From contig NC_092092.1 in assembly GCF_045679555.1 (NCBI RefSeq), positions 18,864,469 through 18,928,468 on the forward strand: 64,000 nucleotides of DNA. The letters run 5' to 3'. A model generated the notes under the pieces. That model saw only the letters and a list, made by a program, of their open reading frames with translations, did no database searches and was not told the DNA's origin. Below are positions 9,619-21,925 of the stretch, in pieces. Both the position numbers and the translations under genes were made by a program. Numbering within the stretch: the first letter of the stretch is position 1; every line of letters starts with the position of its first letter. Origin of the DNA: Salvelinus alpinus. Lineage: Eukaryota; Chordata; Actinopteri; Salmoniformes; Salmonidae.

Positions 9619-12576
9619 CTTCCACACGATCGTGACATTCATCCAGTGTGTATCTGGGTCTAGCTAACTAGTAACCTTGATGCCAGCTGGTCTCCTACTG
9701 CTTGCATCTCTGATATAAGCAGCTGTAATATAATGGCCTTCGTAGGCTTCTGTACTTTACAAGCTATATCTTTAAGGTGGTCCTACTACTACAACAAAAT
9801 TATCTTCATAGGCTTCTGTACTTTACAAGCTATATCTTTAAGGTGGTCCTACAACTTGTGACCATGCGGATTAACCTCGGCCTCGCACAGACAGTGTAGA
9901 CATTCATTTCAGTTGCGTGGGAATAATTTGATGATAGATAGACAAGAAGACCTGCACACTGCTCTTGCCATGATCTCTCGCCCTTCTGTCCTCCCTTATT
10001 GCATTCATTTGACTGTCCACCTGGTGTTGAGTTTATTCTTGAATGTTATATATTAGGTTCTGCGATACTTAAGCAATAAGGCCCGGGGGGGTGTGATATA
10101 TGGCCAATATATCAGGGATAAGGGCTGTTCTCTGCACGACGCAAAGTGGAGTGCCTGGATGCAGCCCTTAGCTGTGGTATATTGGCTATTTACCATGTGT
10201 TTGGATAATGTGTGTTTGGATAATACTATTTCCAACACAAAATAACATGTAATTAATAAAATATTGAATTAGTCTTCCTCAAATATGGTCCTGAGAATGA
10301 AATGGATGATGACACATTCTTTGGGAGAGGGAGGGATTCTAATTCTACAACCTGATTCATAGTACAGGGCTCTGGGCACAGTTTTTCTAAAGTTATTTCG
10401 CCTATCGGATAGGATTATATGCATTGAAATATAATTCATAGAACGGACAAATACTTGACTTGAATGGGGACTCTATTGTATACGTTATATTTCTATGCAT
10501 TTAATCCTATCCGATAGGCGAAATCCGGATAGATAACTTTTGAAAAACTTGGCCCAGGTGGGCTGTTCTGAGTTACAGCTGGTTCCTTGTCCATGGACCT
10601 GTACTGTTTACTGGAGTTACAGCTGGTTCCCTGTCCATGGTCCTGTACTGTTTACTGGAGTTACAGCTGGTTCCTTGTCCATGGACCTGTACTGTTTACT
10701 GGAGTTACAGCTGGTTCCCTGTCCATGGTCCTGTACTGTTTACTGGAGTTACAGCTGGTTCCCTGTCCATGGTCCTGTACTGTTTACTGGAGTTTCAGCT
10801 GGTTCCCTGTCCATGGTCCTGTACTGTTTACTGGAGTTACAGCTGGTTCCCTGTCCATGGTCCTGTACTGTTTACTGGAGTTTCAGCTGGTTCCCTGTCC
10901 ATGGTCCTGTACTGTTTACTGGAGTTACTGCTGGTTCCTTGTCCATGGTCCTGTACTGTTTACTGGAGTTACTGATGGTTGCCTGTCCATGGTCCTGTAC
11001 TGTTTACTGGAGTTACAGCTGGTTCCCTGTCCATGGTCCTGTACTGTTTACTGGAGTTTCAGCTGGTTCCCTGTCCATGGTCCTGTACTGTTTACTGGAG
11101 TTTCAGCTGGTTCCCTGTCCATGGTCCTGTACTGTTTACTGGAGTTACTGCTGGTTCCATGTCCATGATCCTGTACTGTTTACTGGAGTTACAGCTGGTT
11201 CCCTGTCCATGGTCCTGTACTGTTTACTGGAGTTTCAGCTGGTTCCCTGTCCATGGTCCTGTACTGTTTACTGGAGTTACAGCTGGTTCCCTGTCCATGG
11301 TCCTGTACTGTTTACTGGAGTTACTGCTGGTTCCCTGTCCATGGTCCTGTACTGTTTACTGGAGTTACTGCTGGTGACCTGAAGGTACAAAAAAATAAAA
11401 TATATACACCGTATATATACCGTTCAAAAGTTTGGGGTCACTTAGAAATGTTCTTGCTTTTTAAAGAAAAGCTAATTTTTTGTCCATTAAAATAACATCA
11501 AATTGATCAGAAATACAGTGTAGACATTGTTAATGTTGTAAACGACTATTCAAATGAAATAAAATTTATATATATAGCCCTTCTTACATCAGCTGATATC
11601 TCAAAGTGCTGTACAGAAACCCAGCCTGAAACCCCAAACAGCAAGCAATGCAGGTGTAGAAGCACGGTGGCTAGGAAAAACTCCCTAGAAAGGCCAAAAC
11701 CTAGGAAGAAACTTAGAGAGGAACCAGGCTATGAGGGGTGGCCAGCCCTCTTCTGGCTGTGCCGGGTGGAGATTATAACAGAACAGGGCCAAGACGTTCA
11801 AATGTTCATAAATGACCAGCATGGTCAAATAATAATAATCACAGTAGTTGTCGAGGGTGCAACAAGTCAGCACCTCAGGAGTAAATGTCAGTTGGCTTTT
11901 CATAGCCGATCATTAAGAGTATCTCTACCGCTCCTGCTGTCTCTAGAGAGTTGAAAACAGCAGGTCTGGGACAGGTAGCACGTCGGGTGAACAGGTCAGG
12001 GTTCCATAGCCGCAGGCAGAACAGTTGAAACTGGAGCAGCAGCACGGCCAGGTGGACTGGGGACAGCAAGGAGTCATCATGCCAGGTAGTCCTGAGGCAT
12101 GGTCCTAGGGCTCAGGTCCTCTGAGAGAGAGAAAGAAAGAAAGAGAGAAAGAAAGAGAGAATTAGAGAGAGCATACTGAAATTCACACAGGACACCGGAT
12201 AAGACAGGAGAAGTACTCCAGATATAACAGACTGACCCTAGCCCCCTGACACATAAACTACTGCAGCATAAATACTGGAGGCTGAGACAGGAGGGGTCAG
12301 AAGACACTGTGGCCCCATCCGATGATACCCCCGGACAGGGCCAAACAGGCAGGATATAACCCCACCCACTTTGCCAAAGCACAGCCCCCACACCACTAGA
12401 GGCATATCTTCAACCACCAACTTATCATCCTGAGACAAGGCCGAGTATAGCCCACAAAGATCTCTGCCACGGCACAACCCCTGCCAACCCAGATAGGCAG
12501 ATCACGTCAGTGACTCAACCCACTCAAGTGACACACGCCTCCTAGGGACGGCATGGAAGAGCAACAGTAAACCAGT
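9619..12576. repeat. Tandem 2,958-bp unit, copy 3
   Basis: Third copy with the same length. It does not rejoin an LTR end but continues at 12,577 into the rest of the L2 LINE, so this copy holds the original right-hand junction. Confidence 0.95.
10573..11377. repeat. 44-bp minisatellite (unit 3)
   Basis: Same array as 4657-5461, with the same order of variant units. Confidence 0.95.
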
Positions 12577-12712
12577 GACTCAGCCCCTGTAATAGGGTTA
12601 GAGGCAGAGAATCCCAGTGGAGAGAAGGGAACTGGCCAGGCATAGACAGCAAGGGCGGTTCGTTGCTCCAGAGCCTTTCCGTTCACCTTCACACTCCTGG
12701 GCCAGACTACAC

Positions 12713-14434
12713 TCAATCATATGACCCACTGAAGAGATGAGTCTTCAGTAAAGACTTAAAGGTTGAGAACGAGTCTGCATCTCTCACATGGGTAGGCAGA
12801 CCATTCCATAAAGATGGATCTCTATAGGAGAAAGCCCTGCCTCCAGCTGTTTGCTTAGATATTCTAGGGACAATTAGGAGGCCTGCATCTTGTGACCGTA
12901 GCGTACGTGTAGGTATGTACGACAGGACCAAATCGGAAAGATAGGTAGGAGCAAGCCCATGTAATGCTTTGTAGGTTAGCAGTAAAACCTTGAAATCAGC
13001 CCTTGCCTTAACAGGCAGCCAGTGTATGGAGGCTAGCACTGGAGTAATATGATCAAATGTTTTGGTTCTAGTCAGGATTCTAGGAGCCGTATTTAGCACT
13101 AACTGAAGTTTATTTAGTGCTTTATCCAGGTAGCCGGAAAGTAGAGCATTGCAGTAGTCTAACATAGAAGTAACAAAAGCCTATATACATTTTTCTGCAT
13201 AATCTTTGGACAGAAAGTTTCTGATTTTTGCCGTGATACGTAGATGGAAAAAAGCTGTCCTTGAAACAGTCTTGATATGTTCGTCAAAAAAGAGATCAGG
13301 GTCCAGAGTAACGCCGAGGTCCTTCACAGTTTTATTTGAGACGACTGTACAACCATCAAGATTAATTGTCAGATTCAACAGAAGATCTCTTTGTTTCTTG
13401 GGACCTAGAACAAGCATCTCTGTTTTTTCCGAGTTTAAATGTAGAAAGTTTGCAGCCATCCACTTCCTTATGTCTGAAACACAGGGTTCTAACGAGGACA
13501 ATTTGGGGCTTCACCATGTTTCATTGAAATGTACAGCTGTGTGTCATCCGCATAGCAGTGAGGGTTAACATTATGTTTTCGAATGACATCCCCAAGAGGT
13601 AAAATATATAGTGAAAACAATAGTGGTCCTAAAATGGAACCTTGAGGAACACCGAAATTTACAGTTGATTTGTCAGAGGACAAACCATTCACAGAGACAA
13701 ACTGATATCTTTCCCGACAGATAATATCTTAACCAGGCCAGAACCTGTCCGTGTAGACCAATTTGGGTTTCCAATCTCTCCAAAAGAATGTGGTGATCGA
13801 TGGTATCAAAAGCAGCACTAAGGTCTAGGAGCACGAGGACAGATGCAGAGCCTCGGTCTGACGCCATTAAAAGGTAATTTACCACCTTCACAAGTGCAGT
13901 CTCAGTGCTATGATGGGGTCTAAAACCAGACTGAAGCATTTCGTATACATTGTTTGTCTTCAGGAAGTCAGTGAGTTGCTGCACAACAGGAATGGAAGAT
14001 TCGTTATAAGCCGATAGTTTTTTATATTTTCTGGGTCAAGGTTTGGCTTTTTCAAGAGAGGCTTTATTACTGCCACTTTTATTGAGTTTGGTACACATCC
14101 GGTGGATAGAGAGACGTTTATTATGTTCAACATAGGAGGGCAAAGCACAGGAAGCAGCTCTTTCAGTAGTTTAGTTGGAATAGGGTCCAGTATGCAGCTT
14201 GAAGGTTTAGAGGCCATGATTATTTTCATCATTGTGTCAAGAGATATAGTACTAAAACACTTGAGTGTCTTTCTTGATCCTAGGTCCTGGCAGAGTTGTG
14301 CAGACTTTGGAAGACATTGGAGGAGCTTTGGAGGAATACGCAGATTTAAAGTCCGTAATTTGCTTTCTAATGATCATGATCTTTTCCCCAAAGAAGGTCA
14401 TGAATCTATTACTGCTGAAGTGAAAGCCTCTCAT
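12713..14434 (-). pseudogene. L2 LINE reverse transcriptase, frameshifted
   Basis: The reverse transcriptase copies LINE RNA at the nicked target. Pieces in order on the minus strand: 14,434-14,252 (linker), 14,232-13,960 (PTKLLKELLP, VIKPLLKK), 13,984-13,673 ([19 protein letters not shown], the first catalytic Asp motif), 13,692-13,489 ([13 protein letters not shown], then the catalytic YADD) and 13,501-13,181 ([11 protein letters not shown]), then the C-terminal part 13,165-12,713. Each junction is a frameshift or small deletion, so no full-length protein can be made. The catalytic motifs themselves are intact. Confidence 0.85.
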
Positions 14435-14786
14435 GGGGAATGCTGCTTCTCTTGGGGAATGCTGGTTTTAAGTTAGCTTAGCGACAGTATCAAAAATAAA
14501 TTTCGGATTGTTCTTATTTTCCTCAATTAAGGTGGAAAAATAGGATGATCGAGCAGCAGTGTGGGCTCTTCGATACTGCACGGTACTGTCTTTCCAAGCT
14601 AGTCGGAAGACTTCCAGTTTGGTGTGGCGCCATTTCCGTTCCAATTTTCTGGAAGCTTGCTTCAGAGCTCAGGTATTTTCTGTATACCAGGGAGCTAGTT
14701 TCTTATGACAAATGTTTTTAGTTTTTAGGGGTGCAACTGCATCTAGGGTATTGCGCAAGGTTAAATTGAGTTCCTCAGTTAGGTGG

Positions 14787-16216
14787 TTAAAACTTCTTCA
14801 GGCTGCAAGCCCGACACCGGTACACTTATGACAACAGCCAGCTCAAGTGCAGGGCGCGAAATTCAAAATATATTTTTTAGAAATATTTAACTTTCACACA
14901 TTAACAAGTCCAATACAGCATTTGAAAGATAAACATCTTGTGAATCCAGCCAACATGTCCGATTTTTAAAATGTTTTACAGCGAAAACACCACGTATATT
15001 TATGTTAGCTCACCACCAAATACAAAAAAGGACAGACATTTTTCACAGCACAGGTAGCATGCACAAAGCCAACCTAACTAACCAAGATCCAACCAAACTA
15101 ACCAAGAAACAACTTCATCAGATGACAGTCCTATAACATGTTACACAATAAATCTATGTTTTGTTCTAAAAATGTGCATATTTGAGGTATAAATCAGTTT
15201 TACATTGCTGCTACCATCACAGCTACCGTCAGAAATAGCACCGAAGCAGCCAGAGTAATTACAGACACCAACGTCAAATACCTAAATACTCATCATAAAA
15301 CATTTCTGAAAAATATATGGTGTATAGCAAATGAAAGACAAAGATCTTGTGAATACAGCCAATATTTCCTGATTTTTTAAGTGTTTTACAGCGAAAACAC
15401 AATATAGCGTTATATTAGCTTACTACAATAGCTAACACACAACAGCATTGATTCAAGGCAAACGGTAGCGATAGCACAGTTCGACAGATATATGAAATAG
15501 CATCATAAAATGGGTCCTACTTTTGGTGATCTTCCATCAGAATGTTGTACAAGGGGTCCTTTGTCCAGAACAGTCGTTGTTTGGATTTAGAACATCGTTT
15601 TTCCCTCTTGAATTAGCAAGCACACTGGCCAAGTGGCGCGAAGCTCTCCATCGTCAACAAACACAAACAACGCAACACGCCTAACGTAAAACTATATTGA
15701 AAAAACATACTTTACGATGATATTGTAACATGTATCAAATAAAATCAAAGCCGGAGATAGTATTCGCCTATAACGACAGCTTTCCAGAAGGCAATTCCAG
15801 GTCCAACTTCGCGCTTTACAGAAAACAGGAAATGGCGGACACGTCATTCCAAGAGGATTTATTCCACCTCAGACCAAGATAATCACGTCATTTCTTCTCT
15901 CACTTCCTCTTGACATCTAGGGGAAGGTGTATGACGTGCATGTATACTAATACGTATCATGCCCATTTATAGGCAAGCCCTAGAACAGAGACCTCGATTT
16001 CAGAAATCTCACTTCCTGTCAGGAAGTGGGCTGCAGAATGAGTTCTGTTTCACTCAGAGAAATAATTCAAACGGTTTTAGAAACTAGAGAGTGTTTTCTA
16101 TCCAATAGTAATAATAATATGCATATTGTACGAGCAAGAATTGAGTAGGAGGCCGTTTGAAATGGGCACCTTTTTCCAAGTTACTCAATACTGCCCCTGC
16201 AGCCATAAGAAGTTAA
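14787..16216 (-). mobile_element. TTAA-flanked (piggyBac-like) non-autonomous element
   Basis: The element is bounded by TTAA at 14,787-14,790 and 16,213-16,216, and it interrupts L2 LINE sequence that reads continuously if it is removed (TTAGGTGG | CTGATTTTTG). Its ends are imperfect inverted repeats: TTAAAACTTCTTCAGGCTG at the left and the complement of AACTTCTTATGGCTGCAGG at the right. There is no transposase. TTAA duplication is the hallmark of piggyBac-type insertion. A related, truncated copy lies at 44,338-44,985. Confidence 0.75.
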
Positions 16217-17107
16217 CTGATTTTTGTCCTCTGACGTCCTTGGGTAGGCAGAGGGAGTCTGGAAGGGCATCAAGGAATCTTTGGGTTGTCTGAGAATTTA
16301 TTGCACGACTTTTGATGGTCCTTGGTTGGGGTCTGAGCAGATTATTTGTTGCGATTGCAAACGTAATAAAATGGTGGTCCGATAGTCCAGGATTATGAGG
16401 AAAAACATTAAGATCCACAACATTTATTCCATGGGACAAAACTAGGTCCAAAGTATGACTGTGACAGTGAGTAGGTCCAGAGACATGTTGGACAAAACCC
16501 ACTGAGTCGATGATGTCTCCAAAAGCCTTTTGGAGTGGGTCTGTGGACTTTTCCATGTGAATATTAAAATCACCAAAAATTTGAATATTATCTGCTATGA
16601 CTACAAGGTCCGATAGGAATTCAGTGAACTCAGTGAGGAACGCTGTATATGTATATGTATATATACTGTAAACAGTAGCTATAAAAAGTGATTGAGTAGG
16701 CTGCAAAGATTTTTCATGACTAGAAGCTCAAAAGACGAAAACGTTGTTCTTGTTTTGTAAATTGAAATTTGTGTTCGCAAATGTTAGCAACACCTCCGCC
16801 TTTGCAGAATGCACGGGGGATATGGTCACTAGTGTAACCAGGAGATGAGGCCTCATTTAACACAGTAAATTCATCTGGCTTAAGCCATGTTTCAGTCAGG
16901 CCCAAGATTATGATCAGTGATTAGTTCATTGACTATAACTGCCTTTGAAGTGAGGGATCTAACATTAAGTAGCCCTATTTTGAGATGTGAGGTATCACGA
17001 TCTCTTTCAATAATGGCAGGAATGGAGGAGGTCTTTATTCTAGTGAGATTGCTAAGGCGAACACTGCCATGTTTAGTTTTGCCCAACCTAGGTCGAGGCA
17101 CAGACAC
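16185..17107 (-). pseudogene. L2 LINE endonuclease region, broken
   Basis: Three minus-strand pieces match the apurinic-like endonuclease of L2 LINEs: 17,107-16,892 with KIGLLNVRSLTSKA, 16,905-16,720 with LTETWL, and 16,706-16,185 with FGDFNIH, LDLVLSHG and LSDHHFI. Frameshifts separate them. The last piece runs a few codons into the TTAA element. Confidence 0.8.
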
Positions 17108-17552
17108 GGTCGCAATGGTGATAGCTGAGCTGACTACACTGAGCTGGCAGGCTGGCTAACAGCCTGCTACCTGGCCTGCACCCTATTTCATCACCCTATT
17201 GTAGCTGGAAAGGATTGATTTTTAATGGAATATCTACATAGGCGTACAGAGGCCCATTTTCAGCAACCATCACTCCTGTGTTCCAATGGCATGTTGTGTT
17301 AACTAATCCAAGTTAATCTTTTTAAAAGGCTAATTGATCATTAGTAAACCCTTTTGCAATTATGTTAGCACAGCTGAAAACTGTTGTTTGGATTAAAGAA
17401 TCAATAAACTGGCCTTCTTTAGTCTAGTTGAGTATCTGGAGCATCAGCATTTGTGGATTCAATCACAAGCTCAAAATATCCAGAAACAAATAACTTTCGT
17501 CTGGAACTCGTCAGTCTATTATTGTTCTGAGAAATGAAGGCTATTCGAGAAA

Positions 17553-17801
17553 TTGAGAGAAATTGCCAAGAAACTGAAGATCTCATACTATGCTGCGTAT
17601 TACTCCCTTCACAGAATAGCGCAAACTGGCTCTAACAAGAATAGAAAGAGGAGTGGGAGGCCCCGGTGCCCAACTGAGCAAGAGGACAAGTACATTAGAG
17701 TGTTTAGTTTGAGAAACAGACGACTCACAAGTCCTCAACTGGCAGCTTCATTAAATAGTACCCGCAAAACATCAGTGTTAACATCAACAGTGAAGAGGTG
17801 A
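17553..17801 (+). pseudogene. Tc1 transposase N-terminal fragment
   Basis: About 82 residues of the DNA-binding part of a Tc1 transposase: helix-turn-helix segment REIAKKLKISYYAAYYSLHR, GRPR-type hook (SGRPRCPTEQED) and the second domain (LTSPQLAASLNST). The frame stops at 17,799-17,801, and the catalytic domain is absent from this element. A homologous minus-strand fragment lies at 37,737-38,045. Confidence 0.85.
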
Positions 17802-17984
17802 CTCCGGGATGCTGGCCTTCTAGGCAGAGTTGCAAAGAAAAAGCCATATCTCAGACTGGCCAATAAAAATAAAATATTAAGTTGGGCAAAATAACATAAC
17901 ACAGACACTGGACAGAGGAACTCTGCCTAGAAGGCCAGCATCCCGGAGTCACCTCTTCACTGTTGACGTTGAGACTGGTGTTTT
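17766..17984. repeat. 64-bp inverted repeat of Tc1 coding DNA
   Basis: 17,766-17,829 and 17,921-17,984 are reverse complements with a few mismatches (core CTTCTAGGCAGAG / CTCTGCCTAGAAG). This marks the centre of a fold-back arrangement of the Tc1 5' half. Confidence 0.85.
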
Positions 17985-18160
17985 AGTTGGTGGAATATTA
18001 GGACAATTGGAGGTTTACAAAGTTGCAGCTACAGTATGCTTAACAGTGCAAATGATTATGGTAAAGCTATATGGACACTTAATTAATCATCAGGGTTCTT
18101 TTTAATGGGAAGTTTTCAAACATTGATTGTAGTAAGTATAATTGAAACTTGGGTATCATT

Positions 18161-18960
18161 ATGGTAAGTGGGGAAATAAGAATAGCAAGTTATAGTTGTA
18201 ATGGCTTAGCAGATCATAAAAAAGAAGATGCATTTTTACATCGCTAAAAGAGAAAGAATATAATAGCTATTGTTTACAGGAAACTCATTCTACAAATATA
18301 GATGAGGCTGGGTGGAAAAGGGACTGGGAGGGAGAAATATATTTTTGTGATCAAAGAAACTCAAAAGGGGTGATTATACTAATTAATACCAATTTTGATC
18401 TGATTAGGCAAACTGTGCAAACAGAACTGCAAGGAAGATGGATTATTTTAAATACGCTATTGGACCAAAAACAAATCTGGCTAATTCCTCTATATGGGCC
18501 AAATAATGATGATCCACACTTTTTCGAAAATATATTTAATAATCTATTGAGCTCACAAGCAACGAAATAATCTATTATTATGGTGGGAGATTACAATACG
18601 GTTTTAAGTACCTCAAGGGATCGTAAAGGAAATAATTCTACAAACTATCATCCTCATGCTCTTAAGGAGATTACAAAGATCATGGATAAATTAGAACTAG
18701 TGGATATATGGAGGTTGAAAAACCCTGACCTAGTGAGATATACTTGGAGGAGGCTTAATCAAGATAGCCGTCTTGATTACTTCCTTGTCTCGTTCTTGTT
18801 GGCATCAAAAGTTTTAAAAAGTATTAATCACCATCTAATTGGCCTCCATATAACTCCTACAGAATTTCCACATGGACAGGCATATTGGAAATGTAATCAA
18901 AGCCTATTGAATGACAATTTGTTCTTAATGGACAAAAAATGTGCTTTTCTTTCAAAAACA
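18161..18960 (+). pseudogene. L1/Tx1 LINE endonuclease fragments
   Basis: Broken frames carry SYSCNGLADHKKR near 18,175-18,230, a YCLQETHS motif near 18,270, LIPLYGPNNDD near 18,485, then MVGDYNTVLS, VRYTWRR and SRLDYFLVS (18,580-18,800). These are the N, E, D and late motifs of a LINE APE endonuclease. Stops and frameshifts divide them. Confidence 0.75.
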
Positions 18961-20062
18961 AGGACAACTAAGGCATGTGACCCCGGGGAACAAGCTTTTT
19001 TTTGCCGCAGGGAGTAGGTTTTTTTTGCACCGAACAAGAGCACACAGCACAGAGCAGGAGATATGAAGTGCAGATAACAAACCCTTAAGAGACACCATGG
19101 AAAAATATTTAACAGGGATGAAAAGAAAGGCGGAGAGAGACGGAGATAATGAGACAAACGTAAGTCTCCCGAAAGCTAAGACGAGGAAATATGACGACGC
19201 ACATGTAGCGCTTGGCTTGACTGTGACTACGGTGGGAGACGAGGAAAGACCGGTATGTTTACTGTGTCTAAAAATGTTGGCAGCGGACAGCATGAAGCCA
19301 AATAAATTAAGGCGTCACTTAAAGACATTACACCCCAATCACGCTGATAAGCCGCTTGAGTTTTTTCAGCGAAAACGTGCCGAATATTGCCAACAATCGT
19401 CCTGCTTTGTGAATGCTACTTCAGTAAACCAGCGAGCACTGTTAGTACCAAATTGCTCAGTGCAACAAAAAACACACTCCATAGCAGAGGAGCTGATACT
19501 ACCTGCAGCATTAGACATGGTCTCTGTCATGCTGGATGACGCGAGTGCTGCAAAAATAAAAACTATGACTTCCTCATTTTGATTTTTAAAAATCATCACA
19601 AATTGTTTTATTCATTTTTGTTTTATAGGTCAAAGTATTTCATATATTGTGCTCCTGAGTTAATGTTGCTGATCAATTTGAATTTATTATTATTTATTGA
19701 TTATATTTAATTACATTTTTCAGTATCAAATGGTAAAATAATGTTTACAGTTTAAATAAGGCTTGATTTTATTTTTATTTTTTTCAGGCAAATCGATGCA
19801 CTTTAAGTCTTTTCTGTTACACACTAAAAAACAATGTTAATAAAGTTACTCTTTGTTGTAAGTTGATCTATATTTCTTTCTTTTTAGTTTTTTAGTTTTC
19901 TTTAATGTTAATAAGGATACAATGTTATGCAGAGGTGTACTCATAACAATTTTATAGACAAATGATACTATTTACAGTCGCGGCGGAGAGTTGGGGGGCG
20001 CGAAATGTTTACTTCTTCCTAGGGGGGGCGTAACAGAAAATAATTGAGAAGCACTGGGTTAA
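18926..20062 (+). mobile_element. hAT-type remnant with BED-finger ORF
   Basis: It starts at a 40-bp piece matching a Tc1 terminal repeat (TTAATGGACAAAAAATGTGC), then a hAT-derived BED-finger frame, a T/A-rich stretch, and an end CAGAAAATAATTGAGAAGC that I associate with ZBED-type hAT copies. It replaces the middle of the L1/Tx1 LINE. No clean target duplication was found. Confidence 0.55.
19097..19582 (+). pseudogene. BED zinc-finger fragment of a hAT transposase
   Basis: A 161-residue open frame. A BED-type finger is visible: CLLCLKML around residues 53-60, then LRRHLKTLHP around 74-83 (C-x2-C ... H-x4-H). It is followed by ADKPLEFFQRKRAEYCQQ and AEELILPAALDMVSVMLDD, phrases typical of ZBED5/FAM200-like hAT proteins. 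The RNase-H catalytic core and dimerisation domain are absent, so it can at most bind DNA. It is probably non-functional, though the frame is open from its ATG. Confidence 0.7.
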
Positions 20063-21925
20063 AGTCATGTACAGCAACCCCAGATGTAAAATAGTGAACA
20101 ATGGTTACTTCTCAGAAAGTATTGAGCTTTTAAGAGGAGTAAAGCAAGGCTGTCCGTTGTCTCCATATCTATTTATTATGGCCATTGAAATGCTAGCTAT
20201 TAAAATTAGATCCAACAAGAACATCAAGTGGTTAGAAATCCAGGGGATAAAAACAAGAGTGTCATTGTATGCTGATGACTAGTTTTTTCTTAAGTCCACA
20301 ATCTGGATCCCTGCACAGTCTCATTGAATTTGAATATCTTGATCACTTTTCTAGCGTCTCTGGATTAAAACCTAATTATGACAAGTGTACCATATTAATT
20401 ATTGGATCGTTAAAAACTACAATACCTTGTAGTTTACCAATAAAATGGGCGGATAGTGAAGTAGACATACTTGGTATTCACATCTCAAAAATATAAATTA
20501 ACTTACCACAATTCATTTCAGTTGAATGTTAGCAAAAATACATAAGATATCGCAACTATGGAGAGGTAAATAATTGTCTATTTATGTCAAAATTACGTTG
20601 ATTATCTTGATTATTATTACGTTGATTTGGTCCTATCACAGTATAGTTACTTACTAATGGCATTGCCTACTCTAGATTAATAGTTTTTAAAATCATATGA
20701 ACAAAAAAAAATGTTTTATTTGGAATGCTAAGCCAAACAAAATTAAACGTGCCTATGTATATAATGAATGTGAGTTTGGGGGGCTAAAATTATTAAATAT
20801 TAAAGCTTTAAAACTCGACCTAAAAGTTCCACTCATACATAAGTTATACCTAAACCCAAAATGGTTCTCCAGTAGATTATTAAGAAAAGCTCATCCTTTG
20901 TTCAAAAATTGCTTTTTTGCCTTCATACAGATTACAACTTCTCATTTCCGACTAATTGAAAATTAAATTTTGTTTAAAGTATCAGCCTTTCTTAAACAAG
21001 CCATACAAAGCTGGTTACAATTTCAGTTTTATCCTCCAGAAAAAAAATAGAAAAAATATTATAACAAATGTTATGGTTAAACTCAAATATATTGATTCAT
21101 AAAAAAACATTCTTTATGGATAAAAAAAAAGTGTATTATATTTATTAATGATATTAGGAATAAAAATGGAGGAGTTAAATCACATACGCAGTTATCGAAA
21201 ATATATGGCAATATCTGCTCAATCCAAATTTACAACCAACTGATTTCAGCACTACCACAAAAATGAAGGAGGCAAGTGGAAAAGGGAGAATGTAGGGAAC
21301 TTGTTTGCCTGCCATATATTAAAGATACAAATTGGCTGAAAGGAATTGGTATAAATAGAAAAATATACCAGTTTCATCTGAGGACAAAAATGTTGACAGC
21401 TGCGCCATACATGCTGCAAAATAAATGGGAGGAGATTTCGATGTACAAATTCCATGGCACATGGTTTATGTACTGGTACAAAAAACTACACTTGACTCAA
21501 CACTTAGAGTTTTTCAATTTAAATTATTATATAAAATTCTTGCCACCAACAGAATGCTATATACTGTATATGGGGCAGACAACAACCTCAGCTCTGTAGA
21601 TTGTGTTGCGAAGAGACAGAATCAATAGATCACTTATTCTGGTATTGCCCCTATGTAGCTTGTTTCTGGTCACAGGTTCAGGAATGGTTAAAAAAATCAC
21701 AACATGCACTTAAAATGAACCTTACAAATAGCAGTGTTGGGCAATCTGGAAAGCCATAGCCAGTCAATAAGTAATATAACAATACTTGTAGGAAAGATTT
21801 TCATCTTTATCTCACAATCTGTGGATAATACACGATTAGAAAGATTCAAAAATGTTTTAAAACTTCACAGCACAATTGAAACATATATGGCACATTGGAA
21901 ACCAAACAAGGGTGGTCTATGGTGA
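20049..21925 (+). pseudogene. L1/Tx1 LINE reverse transcriptase C-terminal half
   Basis: Fragments in three frames: 20,067-20,282 with GVKQGCPLSPYLF and the catalytic YADD (followed at once by a stop), 20,269-20,496 with SGLKPNYDKC and LGIHIS, 20,697-20,966 with GGLKLLNIKA, and 21,276-21,925 with FHGTWFMYW and HWKPNKGGLW. It is dead through multiple stops and shifts. Confidence 0.8.

Larger units (their letters stand above)
11551..17195 (-). mobile_element. L2-type LINE (minus), split by a TTAA element
   Basis: Reading from 17,195 down: endonuclease fragments, a TTAA-flanked insertion, reverse transcriptase fragments with YADD, a C-terminal domain, and a 3' UTR of about 1.1 kb ending ...ATTTCATTTG on the minus strand. 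CTATT occurs at both edges (11,546-11,550 and 17,196-17,200), a plausible target duplication. The L2 assignment rests on the C-terminal motifs LDYCNALLSG, HITPVL and HWLPVKARADFK, which I recognise from teleost L2 elements. Confidence 0.8.
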
